A stretch of 64,000 nucleotides of DNA from Mariprofundus sp. NF (GTDB lineage Bacteria; Pseudomonadota; Zetaproteobacteria; Mariprofundales; Mariprofundaceae): contig NZ_VWNC01000001.1 of assembly GCF_013387455.1 (NCBI RefSeq), positions 62,001-126,000 on the forward strand, read 5' to 3'. How positions within the stretch are numbered: the first letter of the stretch is position 1; the number at the start of each line of letters is the position of its first letter. The notes beneath the pieces were generated by a model. The model saw nothing but the letters and a program-made list of their open reading frames with translations. It did not search any database and was not told the DNA's origin. The position numbers and the translations under genes were made by a program. This document shows, in pieces, positions 16,251 to 25,784 of this stretch.

Positions 16251-17245
16251 GGCTGCATCTCCATCACAGGTGCTGCAATACTCTCTTTGCCTGCCCTGTC
16301 TGAATGCTGCTTGCCAACCAGCCATGAGCCACGTACCGATTTAAGAATATCTTTCATCTCGTTAATGGCCTGGCGTGATTCGCGGGCAAGACCCGGTAGT
16401 TCAGGCGTTAGCTCAGAGAGATCGGCGGCGACGGTATCAAACGATTTAGATAGTTTGTCGACATGATGGATCAGGCTATTGATATGCTCCAGACTTTCAG
16501 GGCCATCTTTGGCAATCTGCTCAGAGAGAGGGCGCAGGTCAGTCAGGATGGCGGAGCTGGCTTCTAGTGCAGCAGCAAGCTGTTTGGCAACCTTTTGCTC
16601 TTTCATATCCATGGTCAGGGCATTGAGATTATCCAGTGCGCCGGAAAGATTGGCGATCAGTTGGCCGACATTCTCTCTGGTTAGGTCCTGACTGACAGCA
16701 TTCAGGCGTGTGGTGATCTGTCGAATATCACTTTGCGGGTTGTTCAGCCAGCTGGCCAGTTCAGCCAGCTCCCTGAGCAGGGTGTTGGCATTGGCGACGG
16801 CAGGTTTGATATCCTGCAGCAATTGCTCCACAGATGCGGCCGTCTCATATCTGATCATCTGGTCTGATTGAATCACCGGTTTGTCGGTATCACCGGCGCT
16901 GATCTCAAGTGTCTGCTCACCAATTAATCCCTCCCGGGTCAGTTGCATGAAAGCACCCTCATGCAGCATGGGGTGATAACGCTCCAGAAGGCGCAGGTTA
17001 ATGCGTACTCGGCCATCACTCTGAAGATCCATGTTATCAATGCGCCCAACCGTGAAACCCTGATATTTAACAGGCTGGCCAACATAGAAGGAGGTGGCCG
17101 ACGGTGGCGAAAAGCTCAGATAAAACTTTTTGGCGAACAGGTCACTGCGCAGGCTGACCATGAGAAGAATAAAAATAATCGCACCGATGCCGAGGATGAC
17201 AAACCATCCTACCTGACGACGGATATTGGATACGAACTCAGCCAC
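16247..17245 (-). CDS. MCE/MlaD-family protein (second module)
   Basis: A 332-residue protein with one N-terminal membrane helix (about 14-31), an MCE domain (SFYVGQPVKYQGFTVGRID, then LTREGLIGEQTLEIS), and a long coiled helical tail (about 130-310) such as seen in PqiB/YebT-like or lipid-tunnel MCE proteins. It is more than twice as long as the MlaD at 22,585. It starts one base after the ATPase-like gene stop, so the second mlaE, ATPase-like gene and this gene are probably co-translated. A role in moving lipids across the periplasm is known for the family. Confidence 0.9.
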   Translation of the reverse strand: MAEFVSNIRRQVGWFVILGIGAIIFILLMVSLRSDLFAKKFYLSFSPPSATSFYVGQPVKYQGFTVGRIDNMDLQSDGRVRINLRLLERYHPMLHEGAFMQLTREGLIGEQTLEISAGDTDKPVIQSDQMIRYETAASVEQLLQDIKPAVANANTLLRELAELASWLNNPQSDIRQITTRLNAVSQDLTRENVGQLIANLSGALDNLNALTMDMKEQKVAKQLAAALEASSAILTDLRPLSEQIAKDGPESLEHINSLIHHVDKLSKSFDTVAADLSELTPELPGLARESRQAINEMKDILKSVRGSWLVGKQHSDRAGKESIAAPVMEMQP

Positions 17246-17923
17246 TTACTCTCCCTTTCCGCTCTCGCTGTTTTGACAATCCTGTGCAACCGTCAATGTG
17301 CGGGCATATTTCAGTCCGGAACCTTCATCGACTGATGCAGTCAGATAGAGCAGTCCTGATCCCAGCTCTTCAAGTGCCTGCATACTCAATGCCCTGAACC
17401 GTTCCAGATGATCTGGTGGCATACCGATATGTACCTCCTGCGCAACGATGATGGCAGGTTTTGCAAGCATACAGCGGGCCAGAGAGACCAGAGCATGGGT
17501 GAAGGTTGTTCGCTCGCCAGCTTTGTCATCCAGAAATGAATCTATCTCTAGCCAGCGGGCCACTTCAACCATTTCATCTGCGGCGGACTCCAGGCGCTGC
17601 TGATCACCGTGGTAGAGAAAGGGAAGTAGCAGGTTTTCACGCAGCGTCAGATTGGCGATGATACCTCTGTGGTGGATCATGCTGCCAATGTGTTTGCTGA
17701 ATTCGGGCGTGCCGGATGGGTGGCTTGCTGCCTTGCTCTGCAGCCACATTTTCCAGTCGCTATCCCGGCATTCATCGCCCAGAAGAAACATATGCTGCAT
17801 AAAGGAGAACTGGCAGGGGTAGTTCATCACCAGTCGTACGTATTCTCCATGTTTTACATGCGAGGCCGGGATCAGGGCGTGGCCCAGATGAAGCTCATCC
17901 CAATGCAATGTCTCGATGATCAC
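17246..17923 (-). CDS. Degenerate MlaF-like ABC ATPase lacking Walker motifs
   Basis: A 225-residue protein in the place of the ATPase of the second Mla module. The alignment can be followed by the segment IHHRGIIANLTLRENLLLPF (Q-loop region of MlaF) at about 87-106 and by the helical run THALVSLARCMLAKPAIIVAQEV near 145-167. At the Walker A position there is HGEYVRLVMNY instead of a P-loop. Walker B ends VAQEV instead of DEP, the signature LSGG is replaced by ERTTFTH, and the switch histidine is replaced near YLTASVD. All catalytic elements are thus lost, yet the frame is intact and coupled to its neighbours (ATGA with mlaE), arguing for a structural role. Confidence 0.8.
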   Translation of the reverse strand: MIIETLHWDELHLGHALIPASHVKHGEYVRLVMNYPCQFSFMQHMFLLGDECRDSDWKMWLQSKAASHPSGTPEFSKHIGSMIHHRGIIANLTLRENLLLPFLYHGDQQRLESAADEMVEVARWLEIDSFLDDKAGERTTFTHALVSLARCMLAKPAIIVAQEVHIGMPPDHLERFRALSMQALEELGSGLLYLTASVDEGSGLKYARTLTVAQDCQNSESGKGE

Positions 17924-18741
17924 AGTAGCTCCACAATCAGGGCGATCAGGGCGTCGCTCATCAGCACCAGTATCAGTGACCCCAGTACACCCTGGGTGGC
18001 GTAGACGGGGATCAGATTGGGTTCGCGCCCCACCTTACAGCCCATATTCAACAGCATGATAGCGCTGAGCATCGGATAGAGGGTGCCTTTAACGAGCAGC
18101 ATCACGATCTCCTCCATGGTGGTGCCACGGCGCACCTCGATCAGAAAATCGATAAAATTGATCTCTTCATTCATCGATACGAGCAGCCCTCCCAGCCAGA
18201 TCGATACGAATACGAAGATAAAGGTGAGAATCAATCCGCACACTGTAAAGGCCATCAGGCGTGGCCAGAGCAGGTACTCCTCTTTGCTGATACCCATACT
18301 GCTCAGTGTCAGATCTTCTCCTCGCACATGCATGGTTCCCAGTTCGGTCACCACAGCCACACCAGAACGGGAGAGCAACAGAATGGTGACGATTAGCGGG
18401 GCAAGTTCAGTTACCAGCAGGTCAGAGATAAGCTGGCCGATCAGGGACATGTCCTGAATGCTTCTGGCGAAATCAACGATGTTATAGACCGAGAGCACAC
18501 CCACGCCAACTGCTACCATGACAACCCATGGCACACTCTCCACACCGGTAAAATAGATCTGTCTGAATACCACATTGGTGACAGCAGGTTTTGCCAGCCA
18601 CTGCATTTTCAGGCCGGCAGAGAGCACGCCCCGGATCAGTCGATAGGCGCGGCGGATTTCAGAAAAGATGTGAATCACGGTGCTGCCGAGCTTGTCAGCT
18701 CGACGATTCATCTTGAGTAGCATCCTGCTCATGATATTCAT
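17920..18741 (-). CDS. MlaE-family permease (second module)
   Basis: Permease of the MlaE/YrbE family, 273 residues with about five or six membrane segments. Recognisable features are VFRQIYFTGVESVPWVVMVAVGVG, LSRSGVAVVTELGTMHV (the conserved TELGTM-type helix) and the small-residue C-terminus. It is preceded by a 65-base gap from the AsmA-like gene and overlaps the ATPase-like gene by four bases. Divergence from the other mlaE at 23,044 is clear, so this is not a recent duplication. Confidence 0.9.
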   Translation of the reverse strand: MNIMSRMLLKMNRRADKLGSTVIHIFSEIRRAYRLIRGVLSAGLKMQWLAKPAVTNVVFRQIYFTGVESVPWVVMVAVGVGVLSVYNIVDFARSIQDMSLIGQLISDLLVTELAPLIVTILLLSRSGVAVVTELGTMHVRGEDLTLSSMGISKEEYLLWPRLMAFTVCGLILTFIFVFVSIWLGGLLVSMNEEINFIDFLIEVRRGTTMEEIVMLLVKGTLYPMLSAIMLLNMGCKVGREPNLIPVYATQGVLGSLILVLMSDALIALIVELL

Positions 18742-18806
18742 GGTCGGTTTATAGGCCAGGATTTACGCAGGCGAAGTGAGCAGGCACACAGTTCAAGCGT
18801 TTGAGG

Positions 18807-21800
18807 TCACTGAATGGGAAAGGTTTCCGGTTTTGTGGGTTCGACGTTGCCGGAGTTGAACCAGTGGTCGGGCAGAGTTAGCAGGTGTTCAATAATGCCG
18901 GCAGAAGCGAGACCCGCTTTTTCAGGGTTGACGATGGATACCTTGGCATCGGTGAACGGGCCGGACATGTGGTAGACCTTTCTGATAAGGCTGTGTGAGC
19001 TACCGCCCAGAATATCTCTTAACAGCGGAATTTTTGCCAGCAGAGCATCCAGATTTTGCAGGGGTTGCACGACCATGTAGAGGTCAACAGACGCTTTCTC
19101 CAGATCCATGTTGCCCTGACCGGCAAGGTCGAAGGCGGTTGAGCGCATCGCCACATTGCGCACGCGGATATTCTGGCCTTGAATAATCGCTTCCATCTGT
19201 AACCGTTCATACATGGTGCCAGGGCCGGTCAGATCTTCACGCTGACCGAGCAGTAGCAGCGGAAATTTGCTCAGGTTGGTGGCTGCCAGCAGGGTGGTTA
19301 GCGCACCGCCCTCCATGATGCGGCCATTGTCTGCACGCAGGCGAAGTCTCCCATCCAGCCCCTCCCACCATGGTTGTTCTCGCAGCATGATGCCGCTGCC
19401 TGAGAAGAGGATATGTCCATCCCCCTCGCTGAAACGTTCGGAAAGTTTGCCGAGCTTGAGCAGGTGACCAAAGTCGCCATGCAGTTCGGCAAAACCGCGC
19501 CAGCGCATGCCGCCCTCATTTTCCGGCCTTAAGGTGGCTGACATGGTCAGTTGCTGTTTTTCAACAGTGGCTGAGAGACGGCGCAGATCGATAGCACCGC
19601 CACCGGGCATCGAAAAACGCCCGTCAATATCGGTAATGTCCATCTGAGAGGTGTGAATCTGATTGGCCTTGAACAGGCCAACACTGCCCTTAGCCGATGC
19701 AAGGCGAATGAACACACCCTGCATGCGCGCATCATCCCAGTCGAATTTGGCAACATTGGCTGACAGGATCCACGATTTATCGATCATCTTATCAGGATGG
19801 TCGAGCGCTTCCGGCAGTGCATTGCGGTTGAGATACTCGGCATCGGCGATCAGCTCCCACGGTTTGTTATCAAAGGGGATATTGATATCAAGTGAGCCAC
19901 TGAAGGAGGGGGTATGCAGGTCATTTAACCGTAGTTTGAGGTTGTTGCGGTTGATTGAAGCGCTGCTATTACGGATCAACAGTGCTTTGCCGTCACTGTA
20001 AAGTGAGGTTAACAGAATGGTCGGGACGTTCTGCTTCAGATCAAGTGTGCCGCTATAGTTGATGGCATACGGTTCACCACTTTTTTTACTCGACCCGAGC
20101 AACTGCTGCCAGCTGGCAGCAGTCATATCGGCACTTCCCTTCCAGTTGCCATCATAGATCAGATTGCTGTGAACTGTGCCGCTAGCCTGAGAGAGCGGCA
20201 GCTGGAAGTGGGCTGCAAGTCGGGCGAAATCACTTTTCGACCTGGCTTCAAGTCTGGTGATCTGCCAGTTATTCTCTTTATCGATAGCGGTTGAAAGCGA
20301 GAGACTGCCATCAACATGTTCGTTGCGGTAATGCATATCTGTAATCGACAGACCGGAATCCTGATCCCAGTTGGCAACGCCACTGGAGAGCCGGAACGGG
20401 GTGTCATGTATGGCGATCTTCCATGTGCCGATCGGCAGCAGTGTGGCCGTAGCTTCGCGAGGTTCGGATTCACTGGGGTGCCAGAGCAGACTGAAAGAGC
20501 TATCGGCTTTGGCACTGTTCCATTTCCAGTCGGAAACCTGATCCGGCCCGAACCATGCCAGCAGTGAGGCAACATCAACTTGAGATTTACCTGCGATATG
20601 CAGCTCCAGCGTCTGCCATGGAATATAAAGCTCTCCGGTGGAGCGGCCCAGGTTTTTCGGTAGCTGTGCATCACTGAATATTGCATTCAGTCCATCCTGA
20701 TTGAGATCCACCTGAGCCGTGGCATCGCTGAGGAAATCATCGGAGAGGCCGAGGGCGATATCGGCACCATCAACATGGGCCGAGACGTCAAACAGCATCG
20801 CCTGCCAGTTCTCCATGCTTGGTAGGTCTTTGAGCGGATCATCCCAGACCAGAGAGATTTTCGCTTTGGCTTGACTGCCTGTGCCGGATTTCATCAGCGA
20901 TAGCCAGTGGTGCCATGTCTCATCACCAAGTGGCCTTAACCATGACCAGACGATGGGCATGGAGAGCTTTTCCGAGCTGGCCTGCAGAGATAATAGGCCT
21001 GCACTCCAGCTGCCTGTAGCTTCGATACTGCTCTCACCCAGAGACCAGAGAATCTGCTCCAGCCCGATATGTTCAATGGCAAAGGTTTCACCCTCTTGCG
21101 ATTTCAGTTTCAGTTTCAGATCAGCACGATTGAGTTCAACCGAATAGATGCTCTCAGGCAGCAGTGTCAGTTTCTCTTCAGAGGCCAGTGAGGCATTGAA
21201 CTCCCACACCCTTCTGCTCTCTCTCTGCAGCTTCATGGATGTTACAGGTTTACCCTGGAAATATTTCTGCAGGGGCAGTGGCAGCCAGGCAAGATCTCTG
21301 CACTCCAGTGCCGCCGCTTTTGGCAACATATCATCACTAAGCGCGGCAGTGAGAGTGAACTCAGGTGAGACCATCTGCAGCTCCCTGCTCTCTCCATCGA
21401 ACATCAGTTGCAGGTGATCAATGCTGCCAAACCACTCATCCTGGTAGCGCCAGTTGAGCTGTACATCATCGAGTATCAGCTGCGCAACAGGAAAGCCGCG
21501 CCCTGATTGTGTATGCTGGAGATCAAGTCTGCCGCCACTTAAGCGAATACGATCAGGCAGGAAAGTGCCGGTAAAAAGGTCTGAAAGATTAATGCGGATA
21601 GCCACGCCGCCATCGTGGAATGCCAAAGCTTCATCGTTGCTGCTGAAATCGAGATGATCTGATTTCAGCCAGAGGAAACCGGACCAGCTCCATGAGAGTT
21701 GACCCAAGCTGATCTCTTTGAGATCGAGCTTCTCCTTCAGGTGTGTTTCAATGGTGGGGCGAATGGTGTCGAGCGTAGGGGATTGCCAATAGAGCCAGCT

Positions 21801-21884
21801 GCCAAGCAGGGTAAAACCCAGCAGCAGTAAAAGCGACACGCGCCAGCATGATGCCAGCGCGCGCTTTAAAATGTTGCCGGACAT
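18807..21884 (-). CDS. AsmA/YhdP-like lipid-transfer protein
   Basis: A 1025-residue protein with one N-terminal membrane helix (about 15-32) and a very long beta-rich periplasmic region. The C-terminal part (NLSKFPLLLLG, GQGNMDLEKASVDLYMVVQPL, DALLAKIPLLRDILGG) is the AsmA-like C-terminal domain found in YhdP. YhdP, TamB and AsmA proteins form bridge-like lipid conduits between the membranes. YhdP is usually about 1270 residues, so this is a shorter relative. It lies between canonical mlaC and the second mlaE, all on one strand, which supports a phospholipid-trafficking role. Confidence 0.85.
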   Translation of the reverse strand: MSGNILKRALASCWRVSLLLLLGFTLLGSWLYWQSPTLDTIRPTIETHLKEKLDLKEISLGQLSWSWSGFLWLKSDHLDFSSNDEALAFHDGGVAIRINLSDLFTGTFLPDRIRLSGGRLDLQHTQSGRGFPVAQLILDDVQLNWRYQDEWFGSIDHLQLMFDGESRELQMVSPEFTLTAALSDDMLPKAAALECRDLAWLPLPLQKYFQGKPVTSMKLQRESRRVWEFNASLASEEKLTLLPESIYSVELNRADLKLKLKSQEGETFAIEHIGLEQILWSLGESSIEATGSWSAGLLSLQASSEKLSMPIVWSWLRPLGDETWHHWLSLMKSGTGSQAKAKISLVWDDPLKDLPSMENWQAMLFDVSAHVDGADIALGLSDDFLSDATAQVDLNQDGLNAIFSDAQLPKNLGRSTGELYIPWQTLELHIAGKSQVDVASLLAWFGPDQVSDWKWNSAKADSSFSLLWHPSESEPREATATLLPIGTWKIAIHDTPFRLSSGVANWDQDSGLSITDMHYRNEHVDGSLSLSTAIDKENNWQITRLEARSKSDFARLAAHFQLPLSQASGTVHSNLIYDGNWKGSADMTAASWQQLLGSSKKSGEPYAINYSGTLDLKQNVPTILLTSLYSDGKALLIRNSSASINRNNLKLRLNDLHTPSFSGSLDINIPFDNKPWELIADAEYLNRNALPEALDHPDKMIDKSWILSANVAKFDWDDARMQGVFIRLASAKGSVGLFKANQIHTSQMDITDIDGRFSMPGGGAIDLRRLSATVEKQQLTMSATLRPENEGGMRWRGFAELHGDFGHLLKLGKLSERFSEGDGHILFSGSGIMLREQPWWEGLDGRLRLRADNGRIMEGGALTTLLAATNLSKFPLLLLGQREDLTGPGTMYERLQMEAIIQGQNIRVRNVAMRSTAFDLAGQGNMDLEKASVDLYMVVQPLQNLDALLAKIPLLRDILGGSSHSLIRKVYHMSGPFTDAKVSIVNPEKAGLASAGIIEHLLTLPDHWFNSGNVEPTKPETFPIQ

Positions 21885-21904
21885 GGCAGCAGACTCTTGT
21901 CAGA

Positions 21905-22519
21905 TCAGCCCTTATCTTTTTCCTTCAGTTTGCCGATTTTATCTTCCAGTGTTTTCAGCAGATGATCATAGCCGCCGTTATCCAGTGTTGATTTAAAATC
22001 CTGATAGAAGGTGCGCACCATGCTGGTGCCCTCAATGCGGATATCATAGACCTGCCAGCCGCTATCGGTCTGATGCATGCGATACTCCACCGGTGTTTCA
22101 CGGGTACCGTCGATAACCGTGGACTCTACACGTGCTTTTTCACCTTTAAGCTCGGCATCGGCAAAGACCACCTTCTGGCCTTTGTATTCGCTCAGACGGT
22201 TGCCGTAGGAACGCTCCAGAAGGTCGCGGAATACACTGGTGAAATGGGTCTGCTGCAGACCATCCAGCTCTCTCCATGGTTTGCCAAGACTGCGCTTGGC
22301 CATGGCTGCATAATCAAATTTACCCTCCACGCTCTGGCGGATGGCATCGCGATCCTTACTGGTCAGTTTGGATGTGTCATCGCGTGCTTCAAGCACCTCA
22401 ATGATTTTGTTGACCGTAGCTTCGATGGTCGTTTTTGGACCGGCATCTTCTGCCCATGCCGAAACGGAAAAGAGTGCGGCGAACAGGATGGCTATTGTGG
22501 TGCGAAACAGTTTCATCAT
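21905..22519 (-). CDS. mlaC: Phospholipid-binding protein MlaC
   Basis: Periplasmic shuttle of the Mla pathway (Tol_Tol_Ttg2 family). I chose the ATG at 22519 because AAGGAG precedes it by seven bases; the frame opens nine codons earlier without support. The 204-residue product has a signal peptide cleaved near SAWA/ED and the family stretches GKFDYAAMAKRSLGKPWREL and WQVYDIRIEGTSMVRTFYQDF. It follows mlaD by 65 bases and ends the canonical mlaFEDC set. Confidence 0.93.
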   Translation of the reverse strand: MMKLFRTTIAILFAALFSVSAWAEDAGPKTTIEATVNKIIEVLEARDDTSKLTSKDRDAIRQSVEGKFDYAAMAKRSLGKPWRELDGLQQTHFTSVFRDLLERSYGNRLSEYKGQKVVFADAELKGEKARVESTVIDGTRETPVEYRMHQTDSGWQVYDIRIEGTSMVRTFYQDFKSTLDNGGYDHLLKTLEDKIGKLKEKDKG

Positions 22520-22584
22520 GAAAAACTCCTTAAATGTGATACCCATAGTTTAAAGTTGCTGCGACAGTCGGCGAGGAGCAATGA

Positions 22585-23034
22585 TTACTCCTTGCCGCTG
22601 AAAATATACTTGCTGATCAGATCTTCAATATTGATGGCCGATTCTGTCTCCTCAATCTCGCTACCTGGCTCCAGGCCACTCTCCTCCATACCCTGTGTGA
22701 TGCGGATATAGCGATCACCGATAATGCCCTTGGTACGCACCGAGGCGAAGGCATCCTCGGTGATTACTACGCCATCATTGACGCGCAGGATCATGGTTGC
22801 GTGATCATTATCCGTCAGTTTCACTTCATCGACACGGCCGACAATCACACCGGCAAGCATGATGTCGCTGCCTTTGCGAACGCCACCTGCATCATCGAAA
22901 TTGGCAGTCAGGGTGTAGCCGGAGGCGCCGATGCCGCCGATGCCGCCGATTTTGATGGCAAGCCAGGCAATGGCCACCAGTCCGAGGAACACAAATACAC
23001 CAACAGTCATCTCTACTTTTCTATACGATTGCAT
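22585..23034 (-). CDS. mlaD: MlaD, MCE-domain lipid transport protein
   Basis: A 149-residue protein of standard MlaD size with one N-terminal helix (about 9-27) and an MCE domain: FDDAGGVRKGSDIMLAGVIVGRVD, then VRTKGIIGDRYIRIT. It forms the hexameric ring over the MlaFE transporter. TCTCTACTTTT-like spacing and AAGGAG sequences lie between the genes of this cluster; mlaE ends ten bases upstream. Confidence 0.94.
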   Translation of the reverse strand: MQSYRKVEMTVGVFVFLGLVAIAWLAIKIGGIGGIGASGYTLTANFDDAGGVRKGSDIMLAGVIVGRVDEVKLTDNDHATMILRVNDGVVITEDAFASVRTKGIIGDRYIRITQGMEESGLEPGSEIEETESAINIEDLISKYIFSGKE

Positions 23035-23043
23035 TACAACTCC

Positions 23044-23847
23044 TTACAGGAAAAACGAGGTCAAAATATAATCCATAATCAGCACGCCGACCGAAGCGAC
23101 CACCACAGCCTGCGTGGTTGCTTTGGCCACACCTTCCGTGGTGGGTTGGGCGCGGTAGCCCATATAGGTGCAGATCATGCCGATCATGAAGCCGAAGACG
23201 ACTGCTTTTACCCAGCCACCATTGAGATCAATCATCTCTATCTTGGCGATCAGTTCGCCCATGTAGGCGCCGGGATTTACACCGAGCATCTCCACACCAA
23301 CGATATAACCGGCACCGATGCCTACAACATCAAATACCGAAACCAGAAGAGGTACGGCAATGGTGGTGGCGATGATGCGTGGCAGGATAATGCGCTGCAT
23401 GGGATTCACAGCCATCATCTCCAGCGCATCGGTCTGCTCTGTTACACGCATAATGCCGATCTCGGCCGTGATGCTGGATCCGGCCCGGCCGATAATCATA
23501 AAGGAGCCAAGTACAGGTCCCAGTTCACGAATGATCGACATGCCGACACCGGCCCCGAGCAGTGATTCCGAACCGAACTTGGCCAGTGTGTAATAGCCCT
23601 GCAGTGCCAGCACCATGCCGGTAAATGCACCGGTGATGATGATAATGGCCAGCGAACCCACGCCCAGCGCATAGAGCTGGATAATGAAATGTTTGCCCTG
23701 CCAAGGTTTGACAAACAGCAGTGAGAGGGCGTGGAAGCCCAGGCGTGTGCCATCACCGAGCTGTTCGATGCCGCGCATCGCATAGCGGCCCATGCTACCG
23801 AAGAAGGTGGCAGTGCCAGATTGATTTACGGGGGTTAAGTCACTCAT
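23044..23847 (-). CDS. mlaE: MlaE, phospholipid ABC transporter permease
   Basis: Permease of the canonical Mla transporter, 267 residues. FVKPWQGKHFIIQLYALGVGSLAIIIITGAFTGMVLALQGY (read in parts), RAGSSITAEIGIMRVTEQTDALEMMAVNP and the C-terminal glycine-rich helices are diagnostic. It overlaps mlaF by four bases (ATGA). It works with MlaF in the inner membrane to move glycerophospholipids. Confidence 0.95.
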   Translation of the reverse strand: MSDLTPVNQSGTATFFGSMGRYAMRGIEQLGDGTRLGFHALSLLFVKPWQGKHFIIQLYALGVGSLAIIIITGAFTGMVLALQGYYTLAKFGSESLLGAGVGMSIIRELGPVLGSFMIIGRAGSSITAEIGIMRVTEQTDALEMMAVNPMQRIILPRIIATTIAVPLLVSVFDVVGIGAGYIVGVEMLGVNPGAYMGELIAKIEMIDLNGGWVKAVVFGFMIGMICTYMGYRAQPTTEGVAKATTQAVVVASVGVLIMDYILTSFFL

Positions 23848-24653
23848 TGTTCAAGCCTCACGGTACCCGGCCTGTGCGTCAAATCATCAACGTAAGAGGT
23901 TGTGCTGCGCGAGAAGGGGATCGGCCCGTCAGGGCGCCCTTCAAGAAACTGCCGTACACGCTCATCATCACTGTTGCGAATCAGATCCGGTGCACCTCGG
24001 GCAATGATGCTGCCCTGCCACATGAGAATAACATGGTCGGCAATAGCGAGCCCTGCCTCGACATCATGGGTGACCACGATCGAGGTCATGCGATTCATTT
24101 TGGAGGTGTCGCGAATCAGTGTGGTAATCACACCTGCTGAGATCGGATCAAGGCCTGAGGTCGGCTCATCAAAAAACACAATCTTCGGATCCATGGCGAT
24201 TGCGCGGGCAAATGCGACGCGTTTGGCCATGCCGCCGGAGAGCTCGGATGGCATCAGATGCTCAAAACCGCGCAGACCAACCTGCTCCAGTTTCATTGAG
24301 ACCATGGTGCGGATCACCGACTCATCGAGATCGGTATGTTCGTGCAGCGGGAAGGCAATATTATCGTACACATTCAGCGAATTAAGCAGTGCGGAGTACT
24401 GGAACAGCATGCCCATGCTTTCGCGTAGCGCGTAGAGACGTTTGTCAGAGATAGTGCTGAGATCTTCATCGCCATACCAGATGTGACCGGTTGTCGGTTT
24501 GATCAAGCCTGAGAGCAGGCGTAGCATGGTCGTTTTGCCTGAACCGGAACCACCCATAATCGCCGTTGTTGCAGCGCTCTTAATGTGAATGTCGGTTGCA
24601 GCCAGCGCAACTGTGTCACCATATCGTTTGCTTAAGTTCTCACCACGAATCAT
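23844..24653 (-). CDS. mlaF: MlaF, phospholipid ABC transporter ATPase
   Basis: ATPase of the canonical Mla transporter, 269 residues with all motifs intact: Walker A GGSGSGKTT at 34-42, LSGGMAKRVAFARAIA signature, Walker B IVFFDEPTSGLDP, switch VVTHD. It is first in the cluster and divergent from ilvE. It may also have to power the second module, whose own ATPase-like protein lacks these motifs; that is inference. Confidence 0.95.
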   Translation of the reverse strand: MIRGENLSKRYGDTVALAATDIHIKSAATTAIMGGSGSGKTTMLRLLSGLIKPTTGHIWYGDEDLSTISDKRLYALRESMGMLFQYSALLNSLNVYDNIAFPLHEHTDLDESVIRTMVSMKLEQVGLRGFEHLMPSELSGGMAKRVAFARAIAMDPKIVFFDEPTSGLDPISAGVITTLIRDTSKMNRMTSIVVTHDVEAGLAIADHVILMWQGSIIARGAPDLIRNSDDERVRQFLEGRPDGPIPFSRSTTSYVDDLTHRPGTVRLEQ

Positions 24654-24805
24654 TGGCGCAGGCTAGGGGCTGTTTGCGGCTACGGCAAATGATCTGTATC
24701 ACGTTCAAAGATGGCGCCTGCTTGAGTGACACGCTACATTTACGCCCGCTTTTAAGATTTCCCCGTTATTGCAGGGGATTTGATATGGAAAATGAGGATG
24801 TTTAG

Positions 24806-25726
24806 ATGAATTTCGCAGATCGTGATGGATTAATCTGGTTTGATGGGCAGATGGTGGATTGGCGCGATGCCAAGGTTCATGTGCTGACGCATACCCTGCA
24901 CTACGGCATGGGCGTTTTTGAGGGCGTGCGTGCCTATCACGCCGAAGATGGTACTGCGATTTTCCGTCTGCAGGCGCATACCGATCGTCTGTTCCGTTCA
25001 GCCAAGATCATGAATATGGAGATGCCTTTCTCCAAAGAGGAGATCAATGAGGCGCAGCTGGCTGCGGTTCGTGAGAACAATCTCGACTCAGCTTACCTGC
25101 GTCCGATGGTCTTCTACGGCTCAGAAGGCATGGGCCTGCGTGCTGATAATCTGAAAACACATGTCATTGTTGCCGCCTGGAGCTGGGGCGCCTATCTGGG
25201 TCAGGATGCGCTGGAGAAGGGTATTCGTATCCGCACCTCATCGTTCACCCGCCATCATGTGAATGTCTCCATGTGCAAGGCCAAGGCCAATGGTCAGTAT
25301 ATTAACTCCATGCTGGCACTCTCCGATGCACTGCGTGATGGCTATGATGAAGCGCTGCTTTTGGATGTGGACGGTTTTGTTGCCGAAGGCAGTGGTGAGA
25401 ACTTCTTTATGGTTTACGAGGGTGTGATCTACACGCCGGAGCTGACCAGTGCACTCGATGGCATCACCCGCCAGACAGTCATCCGCCTGGCCGAAGAGGA
25501 GGGGTATGAGGTTCGTGAGAAGCGCATCACCCGTGATGAAGTCTATGTTGCCGATGAAGCATTCTTTACCGGTACTGCTGCTGAGGTTACACCGATCCGC
25601 GAACTTGATGGTCGCACCATCGGTAGTGGTTCTCGCGGCCCGGTTACTGAAGTGTTGCAGAAGAAGTATTTCGATGTGGTACATGGCAGAAGTGAAGCCC
25701 ACAAGGATTGGCTCGCTTACGTCTGA
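24806..25726 (+). CDS. ilvE: Branched-chain amino acid aminotransferase
   Basis: PLP-dependent fold-type IV transaminase completing valine, leucine and isoleucine synthesis, 306 residues. HTLHYGMGVFEGVRAY near 30-45, the lysine region CKAKANGQYINSMLA near 154-168, DGFVAEGSGENFFMV, and FFTGTAAEVTPIRELDGR all match IlvE. GAGGATG precedes the ATG. It stands alone, divergent from mlaF and ended by a strong terminator. Confidence 0.95.
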   Translation: MNFADRDGLIWFDGQMVDWRDAKVHVLTHTLHYGMGVFEGVRAYHAEDGTAIFRLQAHTDRLFRSAKIMNMEMPFSKEEINEAQLAAVRENNLDSAYLRPMVFYGSEGMGLRADNLKTHVIVAAWSWGAYLGQDALEKGIRIRTSSFTRHHVNVSMCKAKANGQYINSMLALSDALRDGYDEALLLDVDGFVAEGSGENFFMVYEGVIYTPELTSALDGITRQTVIRLAEEEGYEVREKRITRDEVYVADEAFFTGTAAEVTPIRELDGRTIGSGSRGPVTEVLQKKYFDVVHGRSEAHKDWLAYV

Positions 25727-25746
25727 TCTTTTTACCCGTAACATGC

Positions 25747-25776
25747 AAAAGGCCCGCAGTCACCTGCGGGCCTTTT
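25747..25776. terminator. Bidirectional rho-independent terminator
   Basis: A perfect 13-bp stem AAAAGGCCCGCAG/CTGCGGGCCTTTT with a 4-base loop lies between the convergent ilvE and the small gene ending at 25785. The A and T runs at its ends let it work in both directions. Confidence 0.93.
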
Positions 25777-25784
25777 GTTATCCT

